A stretch of DNA of 55,689 nucleotides from an uncultured Clostridia bacterium (GTDB taxonomy: Bacteria; Bacillota; Clostridia; Christensenellales; UBA1242): positions 79,517 through 135,205 of the forward strand of contig CALVMJ010000002.1 of the NCBI GenBank assembly GCA_944345365.1. Direction: 5' to 3'. Positions 36,033 through 43,803 of the stretch are shown piece after piece. The notes beneath the pieces are model-generated. The model ran no database searches and was not told the origin of the DNA. It saw only the letters and a list, made by a program, of their open reading frames with translations. Position 1 is the stretch's first letter, and every line of letters begins with the position of its first letter. Position numbers and translations under genes: made by a program.

Positions 36033-37845
36033 TATAATGCCTAACAATAATAATCATAATAATCATAAATATCGGCATCAAAATTGAAGGTAAGTATTGC
36101 GATATTTGATTAATAGGCATACCAAAAGCTAAGTTTAAGCAAAATACTATTCCACTAAGTAAAACAGCACTTCCCCAAATTACAATAAAATTAAATAAAG
36201 GCTTTGGAACTTTACTCTTTACATTTTTATACATATATAATCTAGTGCCCAGATACAATAGATACAAAGCAGGGAAGAGATAGAATAAGAAATTTGTATT
36301 GGCATTAATAAGATTTACGCTATTGAAAATTAAAAACATTGTGGCTGATCCAATACTAACCAAAGCAAAAACAATCAAATCTACAAAGAATATTAATTTA
36401 TTTGTATTATGATTAATCTTCTTTTCTGTTCTACTATACGTCTTAAATGATATATTTTGTGCCTCATAATAACTTTTTAAGTCTTCAAAATTTTCTATAT
36501 CCGAATTTCTTTTTTGTTCCCTATGAGACTTATCTTCTGATTCTGATGCAGTTTTTAAATAAAGGTTTTTAATTTTCTCTTTGACGTCCGAACAATTTGG
36601 ATCCAAAGAAACATTTCTTTTTGGAGCAGGTAGATTTACCTGATAGGTTGATAATAACTCATTAAGACGAGGGGGATCAAATCTCTTGGTTTTTGGGATA
36701 TCTACAACTCTATCTGTTATAAAAACCCCATCATCTTTTATTTTTTCTTCGCTTTTAATATCAATTTCATTGTTAGTGTGGCTGTTAATTTCACCAACTG
36801 GAGGATTTTCTTTTATGAAATTTTTATCTGCATATTTTTCTTTAAAATCCAAGCTCACTTTTTCATAGTTGCCTTGTTTAGTTTGTAAAAGAGCTTCTTT
36901 TAAATTATTAATATTTTCTAATTTTCTTTCATTCTTTTCCTCAAGTGGTAGGGCAGACTCTACAATCATTTCCATTTGATTTTCCGAAAAACTGCGTCTT
37001 TTTTTATTTTTAATATATTCTTTTGAAACATCATATAATTTCTTGTTATAATCATTATGATTATCAATTATAACTCTTTCGTCTTCAGTTAGAAAGACAG
37101 CATCATTTTTAGGCAATTCTTCCTCAGGTTCTTGTGTTTTTTCATTGTCATTAGACATTAAAAGTTTTTCCTGTAAGATATATGTAGAAGCATTCTGTTT
37201 ACATTCTTCAATCGTATTTTGAGATTTATTTTCCGTATCTGAAATTTCTTTACCCGATGAAATTTCATCATCTTTTTCTTCTTTAAGAATGTTTTCATTA
37301 ACTTCAAACTCAGTAACATCTTCTTTTAAATCTCCATTAAAAGCATCAATAGGCTGAGAATTTTCATCCGATTTTTCTAGGGTAGAACAAGTTTTTTCTT
37401 TGTAAGAACTTTCCTCTGGAATATCAGCAAAATAATCATCGTAATCCTCAAATGTATTTTTAAATACCTCGGGTTCTCTTTTTAAGCTGGAAATTTCAGC
37501 AGAGTCTTGTAGATTAATTGTTTCATCTTGAGGATTTTCAACAAAATCATTTTTAACAGCAACAGAAAAACTGCCAAATGTCTCCGAAAGTCTTTCAAGC
37601 TCCTTTCTTCCTGCCTCAGTAATACTAGAATAAGCACACTTAGGCCCTTTTGTGCTTTCTTTTAAATAAGAAGATATATACTTTAATTCCTTCATTCTAT
37701 TAAGGTTTGAATAAAGACTTGGAAGTTTAATTTCAAAGCCCGAGCGCTTCTTAATTTCTTCAATTAATTCTAATCCATACATATCTTTTTCGACCAGACA
37801 ACTCAATATTAAAAATGAAAGCTGTCCCTTAGCTAAAACTACCAT
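35998..37845 (-). CDS. PadR-type regulator fused to an acidic linker and four membrane helices
   Basis: The first 95 or so residues of this 615-aa protein form a PadR winged helix: LSFLILSCLVEKDMYGLELIEEIKKRSG, LPSLYSNLNRMKELKYI, then the wing ending in TEAGRKELE. About 350 residues of acidic, low-complexity, partly helical sequence follow. The C-terminus (from about residue 485) has four hydrophobic segments, beginning LIFFVDLIVFALVSIGSATMF, with a short charged end. PadR proteins are normally 100-180 aa and soluble. This one should be a membrane-bound DNA-binding regulator, and its signal is unknown. GAGGG precedes the ATG, and a strong promoter lies upstream. Confidence 0.85.
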   Translation of the reverse strand: MVVLAKGQLSFLILSCLVEKDMYGLELIEEIKKRSGFEIKLPSLYSNLNRMKELKYISSYLKESTKGPKCAYSSITEAGRKELERLSETFGSFSVAVKNDFVENPQDETINLQDSAEISSLKREPEVFKNTFEDYDDYFADIPEESSYKEKTCSTLEKSDENSQPIDAFNGDLKEDVTEFEVNENILKEEKDDEISSGKEISDTENKSQNTIEECKQNASTYILQEKLLMSNDNEKTQEPEEELPKNDAVFLTEDERVIIDNHNDYNKKLYDVSKEYIKNKKRRSFSENQMEMIVESALPLEEKNERKLENINNLKEALLQTKQGNYEKVSLDFKEKYADKNFIKENPPVGEINSHTNNEIDIKSEEKIKDDGVFITDRVVDIPKTKRFDPPRLNELLSTYQVNLPAPKRNVSLDPNCSDVKEKIKNLYLKTASESEDKSHREQKRNSDIENFEDLKSYYEAQNISFKTYSRTEKKINHNTNKLIFFVDLIVFALVSIGSATMFLIFNSVNLINANTNFLFYLFPALYLLYLGTRLYMYKNVKSKVPKPLFNFIVIWGSAVLLSGIVFCLNLAFGMPINQISQYLPSILMPIFMIIMIIIVRHYIMLFALKKYWK

Positions 37846-37875
37846 ATTTCCCTCTTTTATATGTTTATCAAAAAT

Positions 37876-37904
37876 ATTATAATAGACTAAAAGAAATTAG
37901 TCAA
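37876..37904 (-). promoter_or_regulatory. Sigma-A promoter of the PadR-fusion gene
   Basis: On the minus strand: TTGACT (37904-37899), 17 bp, TATAAT (37881-37876), about 30 bp from the start codon. Confidence 0.82.
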
Positions 37905-37914
37905 CTTTTTTGTT

Positions 37915-37971
37915 GTATTATGTCAAAAAAAACCATAAGTTAGTGGTCTTATGTTATACATAACACAATAT
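37915..37971. promoter_or_regulatory. Palindromic candidate operator between divergent genes
   Basis: TTATGT-TAT-ACATAA (37949-37963) is a perfect inverted repeat of the ATGT/ACAT kind bound by PadR-family proteins. It overlaps a CATAAG/CTTATG hairpin (37934-37953) and is flanked by GTATTATGT (37915) and ACACAATATATTG (37964-ish). It lies between the two divergent promoters. Confidence 0.5.
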
Positions 37972-38000
37972 ATTGATATTGTTTAGCACATTAATTATTC

Positions 38001-38029
38001 TTTACAAAAAGACATATTAGTGATATAAT
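38001..38029 (+). promoter_or_regulatory. Sigma-A promoter of the YgjP-like gene
   Basis: TTTACA (38001-38006), 17 bp, TATAAT (38024-38029), with a TTAGGA ribosome site 24 nt further on. Confidence 0.78.
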
Positions 38030-38067
38030 AATTTTTGATATTAATAATTTTATTAGGAAATAAACAA

Positions 38068-38676
38068 ATGGATGTTAGAATAATAAGAGAGTATAGAAAA
38101 TCATTGTCAATAAGCATAGATGAAAATGGCTTTTTGATTGTAAAAGCACCATTTTTTCTTTCAAGCAAAAAAATAGAAGAGTTTATTAAATCAAAAGAGA
38201 ACTGGATTTTAAAGCAAAAAGAAAAAATAACTAACAAGAAACTATTTATAAAAAATTTTGACTTTTTTAATAAAGTTTATATCAATGGAAATGAATATGA
38301 GTGGGATCAAATAGAAAAGTCAAATAAAAGAATAACAAAAGCTTCATTTTATAAAAAAATGTTTTCGCAAATCATTCTAAGTAGAGCAGAGGAGTTAAAA
38401 ATTTATTTTAATTCTAATATAACATTTAAATTATGTAATTCGGTATGTATGTGGGGAAGTTGCAACGCAAAAAACATTATAAAATTAAATTGGAAAATTG
38501 TTATTTTGCCCAAAAACCTCCAAGATTATATAATATTGCACGAACTATGCCATACAAAGCACCTCAATCATTCTGTCAAATTTTGGAATGAAGTAGAAAA
38601 ATTTAATAAGAACTATAAACAAAATAAAAAAGAGTTAGAAAATTACTCTTTGATTCTAAGAGAGAAGGTTATCTAG
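38068..38676 (+). CDS. YgjP-like M48/SprT-type metallopeptidase domain protein
   Basis: A 202-aa protein of the YgjP/DUF45 family. The zinc motif HELCHTKHLNHSVKFWNEVE lies near residue 160, and WGSCNAKNIIKLNWKIVILP just before it is the usual strand block. The true physiological substrate of the family is poorly known. I start at 38068, behind TTAGGA; the longer TTG version at 38035 overlaps the expected transcription start. Divergent from the PadR-fusion gene, with which it may share regulation. Confidence 0.87.
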   Translation: MDVRIIREYRKSLSISIDENGFLIVKAPFFLSSKKIEEFIKSKENWILKQKEKITNKKLFIKNFDFFNKVYINGNEYEWDQIEKSNKRITKASFYKKMFSQIILSRAEELKIYFNSNITFKLCNSVCMWGSCNAKNIIKLNWKIVILPKNLQDYIILHELCHTKHLNHSVKFWNEVEKFNKNYKQNKKELENYSLILREKVI

Positions 38677-38695
38677 TTGTTTTTTAGATTTATGT

Positions 38696-38727
38696 AAAAA
38701 CTCATTAATTTAGTTGATTTTAATGAG
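38696..38727 (-). terminator. Weak minus-strand terminator
   Basis: CTCATTAA/TTAATGAG stem (38701-38708 with 38720-38727) followed on the minus strand by T5. It would catch transcripts from the serS side. The YgjP-like gene has no clear terminator of its own. Confidence 0.6.
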
Positions 38728-38758
38728 TAGTGTGAATAAAAAATTTTATTAAAAACAA

Positions 38759-38804
38759 AACACTATCTATGCGTAAAACACAAGTTTTACGCATAGATAG
38801 TGTT
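38759..38804. repeat. Perfect 21-bp inverted repeat with ACAA loop
   Basis: Arms at 38759-38779 and 38784-38804 pair without mismatch (core ATCTATGCGTAAAAC). No T tract follows on the plus strand; on the minus strand TTGTTTTT follows, so it may end the serS-unknown transcript. It is far longer than the other terminators here and could also be a small mobile or structural element. Confidence 0.8.
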
Positions 38805-38824
38805 AAAAATACAATATTTATAAT

Positions 38825-38849
38825 GTATTATGTTATTTTTTTATAACAT
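38825..38849. repeat. Copy of the GTATTATGTTAT palindrome family
   Basis: GTATTATGTTAT (38825-38836) followed after six T by ATAACAT (38843-38849), touching the stop codon of the unknown gene downstream. Confidence 0.6.
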
Positions 38850-39803
38850 TTAAATATTCCTAAAAAATTTATTATATAATCCAATCGTCCCTTTTAATAT
38901 TTTACTTTTTAAAATTGTTTCAGTCTTATTTTCTATGGAAACAAACTTAGAAATATCTGTCATATTTAAGTAATTAACAATATTTACAAAAACATTATAA
39001 ATATCATCACCTTCAAACAATTGATCTGGTATGTTATACATTAAACTTTCAATAAAAATTTGATTTACATTTTCTTTTGTTATATTTTTAAAAAGATTAT
39101 TGAATATTTTTATCATTTTTATAAAATTTTCACCAACTATTTCGTATTTAATGTTAAAATTTAATAATCTTTCGTTCATATCAATTTCCAAAAATCCTTT
39201 TTTCTTTCCCAAAAAATATTTAAATTTTTCTCCATCATAGATAACAGGGATAATTTCGATTTGTGAAACAGAACCAAAATCATCTTTTCCTTGTATTACA
39301 AGTTTGCTTGGCAAATTATAAACTATTGATGTGACAGACAAATTTCCAGCTAATTCGAGTTGTAAGTCATGTTTGAATGATTCAAGATTATATTTTTCAG
39401 GCTCAAAATCAGTAAATTCCCGATTCTTTTCTTCTTCTTTTTGTTGGCGTCTTTTACTTTTTTTGCGTTTAGAATCATGCCAAGCCTTTGAAATTTTTTC
39501 CCTAATTTTTTTTAAATTTAAATTATTTTTTAAAGAATTTATTTCCATTTGTGGGCTATTAATACCCAAAAAATAGATATATGAACTCATAGGAGTAAAA
39601 GCTCCATTAAATGTTTCATTAACAGGTTGAAGTATTGTATTTTCGATGTTTATAAAAGGAACTCTTACTGCCAAATTAGACAATGAATTACCCATTAAAT
39701 TCACAATTTTCTCTTGCATTACACCTGCAAAACTCGAATTATCATCGTTTGCAATGCTTTCAATTAATTTTTTGTCAACAAAGTTTTTCAAATTAACCTC
39801 CAT
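38850..39803 (-). CDS. Unknown 317-residue protein coupled to serS
   Basis: I do not recognise this protein. It begins with a hydrophobic-amphipathic part (to about residue 95), then a strongly basic stretch around residues 108-122 (KRKKSKRRQQKEEEK), then a beta-rich region with QLELAGNLSVTSIVYNLPSKLVI. There is no obvious membrane helix. The start overlaps the serS stop (TAATG). A TTG four codons in has GGAGG directly upstream and is an alternative. The gene is more AT-rich than serS. It ends in the palindrome cluster between 38,696 and 38,849. Confidence 0.8.
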   Translation of the reverse strand: MEVNLKNFVDKKLIESIANDDNSSFAGVMQEKIVNLMGNSLSNLAVRVPFINIENTILQPVNETFNGAFTPMSSYIYFLGINSPQMEINSLKNNLNLKKIREKISKAWHDSKRKKSKRRQQKEEEKNREFTDFEPEKYNLESFKHDLQLELAGNLSVTSIVYNLPSKLVIQGKDDFGSVSQIEIIPVIYDGEKFKYFLGKKKGFLEIDMNERLLNFNIKYEIVGENFIKMIKIFNNLFKNITKENVNQIFIESLMYNIPDQLFEGDDIYNVFVNIVNYLNMTDISKFVSIENKTETILKSKILKGTIGLYNKFFRNI

Positions 39804-41092
39804 TAATTATTTTTTGGAACGATTATTTCTTTTCCTCCCATATAACCTCTTAGAACTTTTGGTATATTAACACTACCATCTTCATTTAGATGGTTTTCTA
39901 TGAATGCAATTAACATTCTTGGAGGTGCGACAACAGTATTGTTTAATGTATGAGCAAAAACATTTCCTTTTTCTGTTTTGTATCTAATTCCAAGTCTTCT
40001 TGCTTGTGCATCTGTTAAATTTGAACAGCTTCCAACCTCAAAAAATTTCTTCTGCCTTGGTGACCACGCTTCAACATCAAGACTTTTATATTTTAAATCT
40101 GCCAAATCTCCTGAACAGCAAGCAAGAGTTCTTACAGGAATTTCCATAGAAACAAAAAGTTCAACTGTATAATTCCAAAGTTTGTTATACCACTCTTCAC
40201 TTTCCTCCGGCTTACATATTACAATCATCTCTTGTTTTTCGAATTGATGTATTCTGTAAATTCCTCTTTCTTCTATTCCATGCGCTCCTTTTTCTTTCCT
40301 AAAACAAGGAGAATAACTTGTTAAAGTTAATGGAAGTTTTTTCTCGTCTATAATTGTGTTCATATATCGTCCAATCATAGAATGCTCGCTAGTTCCAATT
40401 AAATATAAATCTTCCCCTTCAATTTTATACATCATTCCGTCCATTTCTTCAAAGCTCATAACTCCAGAAACAACATCGCTTCTAATCATAAAAGGAGGAA
40501 TAACATAAGTAAAGCCTTTGTCTATCATAAAGTCTCTGGCATAGGACAAGATTGCAGAATGAAGTCTAGCAACGTCGCCTGTTAGATAATAAAATCCTTG
40601 TCCACTTGTCCTTCTTGCACTATCTAAATCCAATCCACCCAATTTTTCTAAGATTTCTGTGTGATAAGGAACATCAAAAGGCTTCTCTTTCGCCTCTAAG
40701 AACCTTTCAATTTCAACATTTTCAGAATCATCTTTTCCGATTGGGACATCTTTTGAAATTATGTTTGGAATTGCCATCATAAGCTTTTTTAATTGTAAGG
40801 ACAGGTCCTCTTGCTCTTTCTCTATCTCCAATATCCTCACATTATTTTTTGAAACAACTTGCTTAATTTTATTTGCTTCTTCGATATTTTTTTCACGCAT
40901 TAATAATCCGATTTGTGAGCTTAGTGAGTTTCTACTTGATCTAAGTTCATCTCCCTCTTTTTTTAATACCCTTATTTTTTCATCTAATTTTATTACCTTA
41001 TCAACATAATCTATTTTGTTATCCTGAAATTTCTTTTTTATATTTTCCTTTACTAACTCAGGGTTATTCCTTATTAAATTAATGTCTATCAT
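39803..41092 (-). CDS. serS: Seryl-tRNA synthetase
   Basis: SerRS charges tRNA-Ser and tRNA-Sec. The 429-aa protein has the N-terminal coiled-coil arm that grips the long variable arm (about residues 25-100), then the class II core with the GTSEHSMIGRYMN segment, motif 2 (RKEKGAHGIEERGIYRIHQF) and motif 3 (NNTVVAPPRMLIAFIENH). I choose the ATG at 41092 because GGAGG lies 7 nt upstream; a TTG at 41104 overlaps that site. No T-box precedes it, unlike pheS. Confidence 0.97.
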   Translation of the reverse strand: MIDINLIRNNPELVKENIKKKFQDNKIDYVDKVIKLDEKIRVLKKEGDELRSSRNSLSSQIGLLMREKNIEEANKIKQVVSKNNVRILEIEKEQEDLSLQLKKLMMAIPNIISKDVPIGKDDSENVEIERFLEAKEKPFDVPYHTEILEKLGGLDLDSARRTSGQGFYYLTGDVARLHSAILSYARDFMIDKGFTYVIPPFMIRSDVVSGVMSFEEMDGMMYKIEGEDLYLIGTSEHSMIGRYMNTIIDEKKLPLTLTSYSPCFRKEKGAHGIEERGIYRIHQFEKQEMIVICKPEESEEWYNKLWNYTVELFVSMEIPVRTLACCSGDLADLKYKSLDVEAWSPRQKKFFEVGSCSNLTDAQARRLGIRYKTEKGNVFAHTLNNTVVAPPRMLIAFIENHLNEDGSVNIPKVLRGYMGGKEIIVPKNN

Positions 41093-41116
41093 TACATCCT
41101 CCAAAAACCTAAGTTT

Positions 41117-41145
41117 ATTCTAGCTTTTTTTTTATCTAATGTCAA
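41117..41145 (-). promoter_or_regulatory. Sigma-A promoter of serS
   Basis: On the minus strand: TTGACA (41145-41140), 17 bp, TAGAAT (41122-41117). Confidence 0.82.
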
Positions 41146-41252
41146 ATAAAATATAGAAATATAAAAAATAAATTTAACTTTATTGTAGTTATTATGTCGC
41201 AGAAAACACAATATATTGTATTAAAATATTATTTTTTTGCTATAAATTTTAC

Positions 41253-41281
41253 TTTACATTATCAATCTTTTTAATTATAAT
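41253..41281 (+). promoter_or_regulatory. Promoter predicting a leaderless recombinase mRNA
   Basis: TTTACA (41253-41258), 17 bp, TATAAT (41276-41281), then 6 nt to the ATG. No Shine-Dalgarno sequence. Confidence 0.78.
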
Positions 41282-41287
41282 AAAATT

Positions 41288-42322
41288 ATGAGGACATTAT
41301 CTTTTTTCGAAAAAAGAGACTTAATAAATAACAAAAAGGTTGGTAATTATTGCATTAATCTTCCTGAATTTTGTTATGACTTTTTTATAGGAATAGAAAG
41401 CACCACAACTGCTCTTACCAGAATGAATTATGCAATGGATTTAAATGTTTTTTTTGATTTCTTGTCCCAAATTTTAAAGAAAAATTCTAGTGATATTACA
41501 TTAGACGACGTTTCCAAAATAAAGGCATCTACAATAGAACAATTTATGTCTTATTTATCATTTTATGAATTTAATGGAAAAGTTTACAAAAATCAAGAAA
41601 GCGGAAAAAAGAGAAAGCTATCATCAATAAAAAGCCTTTTTAAATATCTTTTTAATCATGATTTAATTCCCTCAGATGTTGCAAGCAAAATTCCAACTCC
41701 AAAACTTCATCTAAAAAATATTATAAGATTAGAAAAAGAAGAAGTTTCTAAAATGATTAACTCAATAGAAAATCCAAGAACTTTTTCAGCACGTCAAAAA
41801 AATTATAATAAAAACACAACTGCAAGGGATAACGCTATCATAACCCTTTTTCTTGGAACTGGAATAAGAATATCCGAATTAGCTGGACTAAATATTGAAG
41901 ATTTTGACTTTTCTCAAAATGCATTTAAAGTTACAAGAAAAGGAGGAAGTCAATCTATTTTATATTTTTCAGAAGAGGTCGCATCTGCCCTTAAATTATG
42001 GCTCATTCACAGAAAAACTTTGCGCTTAGATGACAGTGAAAAAGCAATGTTCATAAGTTTACAAAATCGAAGATTAGGAATCAGAGCAATAGAAAATTTA
42101 GTTTCCAAATTTGCCAAAGAGGCTTCTCCTTTAAAGAAAATTTCGCCTCATAAATTACGAAGCACCTATGGAACAGCATTATATCGCGAAACAAAAGATA
42201 TATACATAGTGGCTGATGTTCTTGGTCATAAAGATGTCAACACAACAAGAAAACATTATGCTGCAATTTCCGAAGATATGAGAAAAAATGTTGCAGACAA
42301 AGTTCAACTAAATGACGAATAA
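41288..42322 (+). CDS. XerC/XerD-like tyrosine recombinase
   Basis: Site-specific recombinase of 344 aa. The N-terminal SAM-like core-binding domain (about residues 15-145) is followed by the catalytic domain with all six conserved positions: Arg in GTGIRISELAGL, Lys in VTRKGG, HKLR (His/Arg), LGHKD (His) and the Tyr nucleophile in TRKHYAA. It is somewhat longer than XerC/D (about 300 aa) owing to an insert near residue 160. It stands alone, without prophage genes, so a role in chromosome dimer resolution is likelier than phage integration. An element-encoded integrase cannot be excluded. Confidence 0.9.
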   Translation: MRTLSFFEKRDLINNKKVGNYCINLPEFCYDFFIGIESTTTALTRMNYAMDLNVFFDFLSQILKKNSSDITLDDVSKIKASTIEQFMSYLSFYEFNGKVYKNQESGKKRKLSSIKSLFKYLFNHDLIPSDVASKIPTPKLHLKNIIRLEKEEVSKMINSIENPRTFSARQKNYNKNTTARDNAIITLFLGTGIRISELAGLNIEDFDFSQNAFKVTRKGGSQSILYFSEEVASALKLWLIHRKTLRLDDSEKAMFISLQNRRLGIRAIENLVSKFAKEASPLKKISPHKLRSTYGTALYRETKDIYIVADVLGHKDVNTTRKHYAAISEDMRKNVADKVQLNDE

Positions 42323-42362
42323 CTAGTTTGAATATTTTAGAAAAAACGCCACATAATATAAC

Positions 42363-42423
42363 TGTGAAGGAGAATTGCTTCACATAAAAAACAAGAGGAT
42401 TATTTTAACCCTCTTGTTTTTTT
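42363..42423. terminator. Bidirectional terminator between recombinase and spoIVB
   Basis: A hairpin with an 11-12-bp stem (about 42387-42398 with 42410-42420) has T tracts on both strands and so can end both convergent genes. A second small hairpin TGTGAAG/CTTCACA (42363-42369 with 42378-42384) lies just before it. Confidence 0.88.
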
Positions 42424-42492
42424 ATCAATTACGCACGAGCAATATATGAGGTTAAACTTAATTTCTATCAAACAAACTAAGATTTGATTTAT

Positions 42493-43701
42493 TTAATTAT
42501 TTATCATCCAATCAGAATAAACACCGTATCCCTTTGTGGGATCAGACATAAAAACATGGGTAACAGCTCCTACAAGTTTTCCGTTTTGCATAATTGGAGA
42601 TCCACTCATACCTTGGACAATCCCACCTGTTAACTCTAATAATCGCTTATCAGTAACTCTGAAAACAAGACTTTTTTCTTCTGCTTTTGATTGATAATTT
42701 GCTTTTATAATTTCTATTTCATATTCTTCTCTAATTCCACTAACGCTTGATATTATAGACGCTTTACCTGGTGTTACGCTTAATCTACCTCCAATTCTTG
42801 CCGTTAAATTTTCATCTATTAAGCCTTTATTATCCTCCATACTACCAAAAATTCCAAATTTTGTGTTTTTATTGATTACCCCCTTACTCCCTGCACTTTG
42901 CAAAAAAACGCCTCTTAATTGTCCTGGATTATTTCTTTCACCCTTTTCAATGCCTATAAGATTACAGTCGTAAATATTTCCACTAGAAGATGAAATAAAA
43001 TTCTTTTCATCTGTTATAGCATGACCTAAAGCTCCGAAACTATTATCTTTTGTGTTAATATAAGTGAGCGTTCCTATCCCTGAAATATCATCTTTTACTA
43101 GTAGTCCAAGCTTTAATTTGTCATTTTTATCTTTTACACATTTGATTACAGATTTCATTTCTTTATTCTGCCTTATAAATTTCACTTCAACTTCTTCATT
43201 TTCACAATTTTCCATGATGCAAATGATGTCTTGCAAATCATTAATTTCTTGTCCATCAATCTCATAAATAAAGTCCCCCTTCTTAAACTGCTCGCTTTTG
43301 TCAGTAACGATAACACCCTCTTTGCCTTCCACCTCAGCTTCATCAATTACTATGGCTCCATCAGCAATCAGCGACAAACCTATCGGAACTCCACCGATAT
43401 AAAAATCTTCCTCAGGAGGAAGTTGAACTGTTAATTTCCTAATTGGAATAAGTCCAAATAGTTTGAAAACCATCGTCCCTTCTTTTTCGGAACCACTTGA
43501 AACATTTTGAGATGATCTTTCTATACTAGTAGAAATTAATGCCCCAAATTTTTTACTAATATTCACCTGTTTTATTTCATCATATGTCGCTACAATATTT
43601 TGTGGCAATGTATAAATTTCGTGAAAGCTTACATTTGAAATCAAAACAAAGAAAAACATAAAGGTCAAGATTGTTAAATATTTAAATGCATTTTTTCTCA
43701 T
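42493..43701 (-). CDS. spoIVB: SpoIVB serine peptidase (S55)
   Basis: SpoIVB is made in the forespore, crosses into the intermembrane space and cleaves SpoIVFA, triggering sigma-K activation. The 402-aa protein has a signal/anchor helix (residues 8-26), a PDZ domain (about 115-190) and the S55 domain with GALGHAIT (catalytic His) and GMSGSPIMQNGKLVGAVTHV (catalytic Ser). The start at 43701 is set by GGGAGGGG. recN-spoIVB order is conserved, but rnpB and one gene intervene, and spo0A, the usual next gene, is missing. Confidence 0.95.
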   Translation of the reverse strand: MRKNAFKYLTILTFMFFFVLISNVSFHEIYTLPQNIVATYDEIKQVNISKKFGALISTSIERSSQNVSSGSEKEGTMVFKLFGLIPIRKLTVQLPPEEDFYIGGVPIGLSLIADGAIVIDEAEVEGKEGVIVTDKSEQFKKGDFIYEIDGQEINDLQDIICIMENCENEEVEVKFIRQNKEMKSVIKCVKDKNDKLKLGLLVKDDISGIGTLTYINTKDNSFGALGHAITDEKNFISSSSGNIYDCNLIGIEKGERNNPGQLRGVFLQSAGSKGVINKNTKFGIFGSMEDNKGLIDENLTARIGGRLSVTPGKASIISSVSGIREEYEIEIIKANYQSKAEEKSLVFRVTDKRLLELTGGIVQGMSGSPIMQNGKLVGAVTHVFMSDPTKGYGVYSDWMINN

Positions 43702-43717
43702 TACCCCTCCCAAATAT

Positions 43718-43747
43718 TATTTTGTGAGGGATATATTTTATTATACA
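43718..43747 (-). promoter_or_regulatory. Tentative sigma-G type promoter of spoIVB
   Basis: On the minus strand TGTATA (43747-43742), 17 bp, CAAAATA (43724-43718). Each box is one mismatch from the sigma-G consensus (TGMATA / CATWMTA), fitting the known forespore expression. The sequence TTATACATAACA here also occurs at 37954. Confidence 0.45.
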
Positions 43748-43803
43748 TAACAAAAATAACAGACAAATAAAAACTATCTGCCTGTTAATAAATTTATTAT
43801 TCC

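Noticed and set aside
41093..41287. T-box leader for serS
   Set aside because: No GGTGGTACCGCG-like sequence and the promoter lies only about 25 bp before the ribosome site, too close for a T-box.
42340..42384. Possible dif site next to the tyrosine recombinase (CCACATAATATAACTGTGA)
   Set aside because: It has only partial dyad symmetry and does not fit the 11-6-11 dif layout; the adjacent TGTGAAG/CTTCACA pair is better seen as a small hairpin before the terminator.
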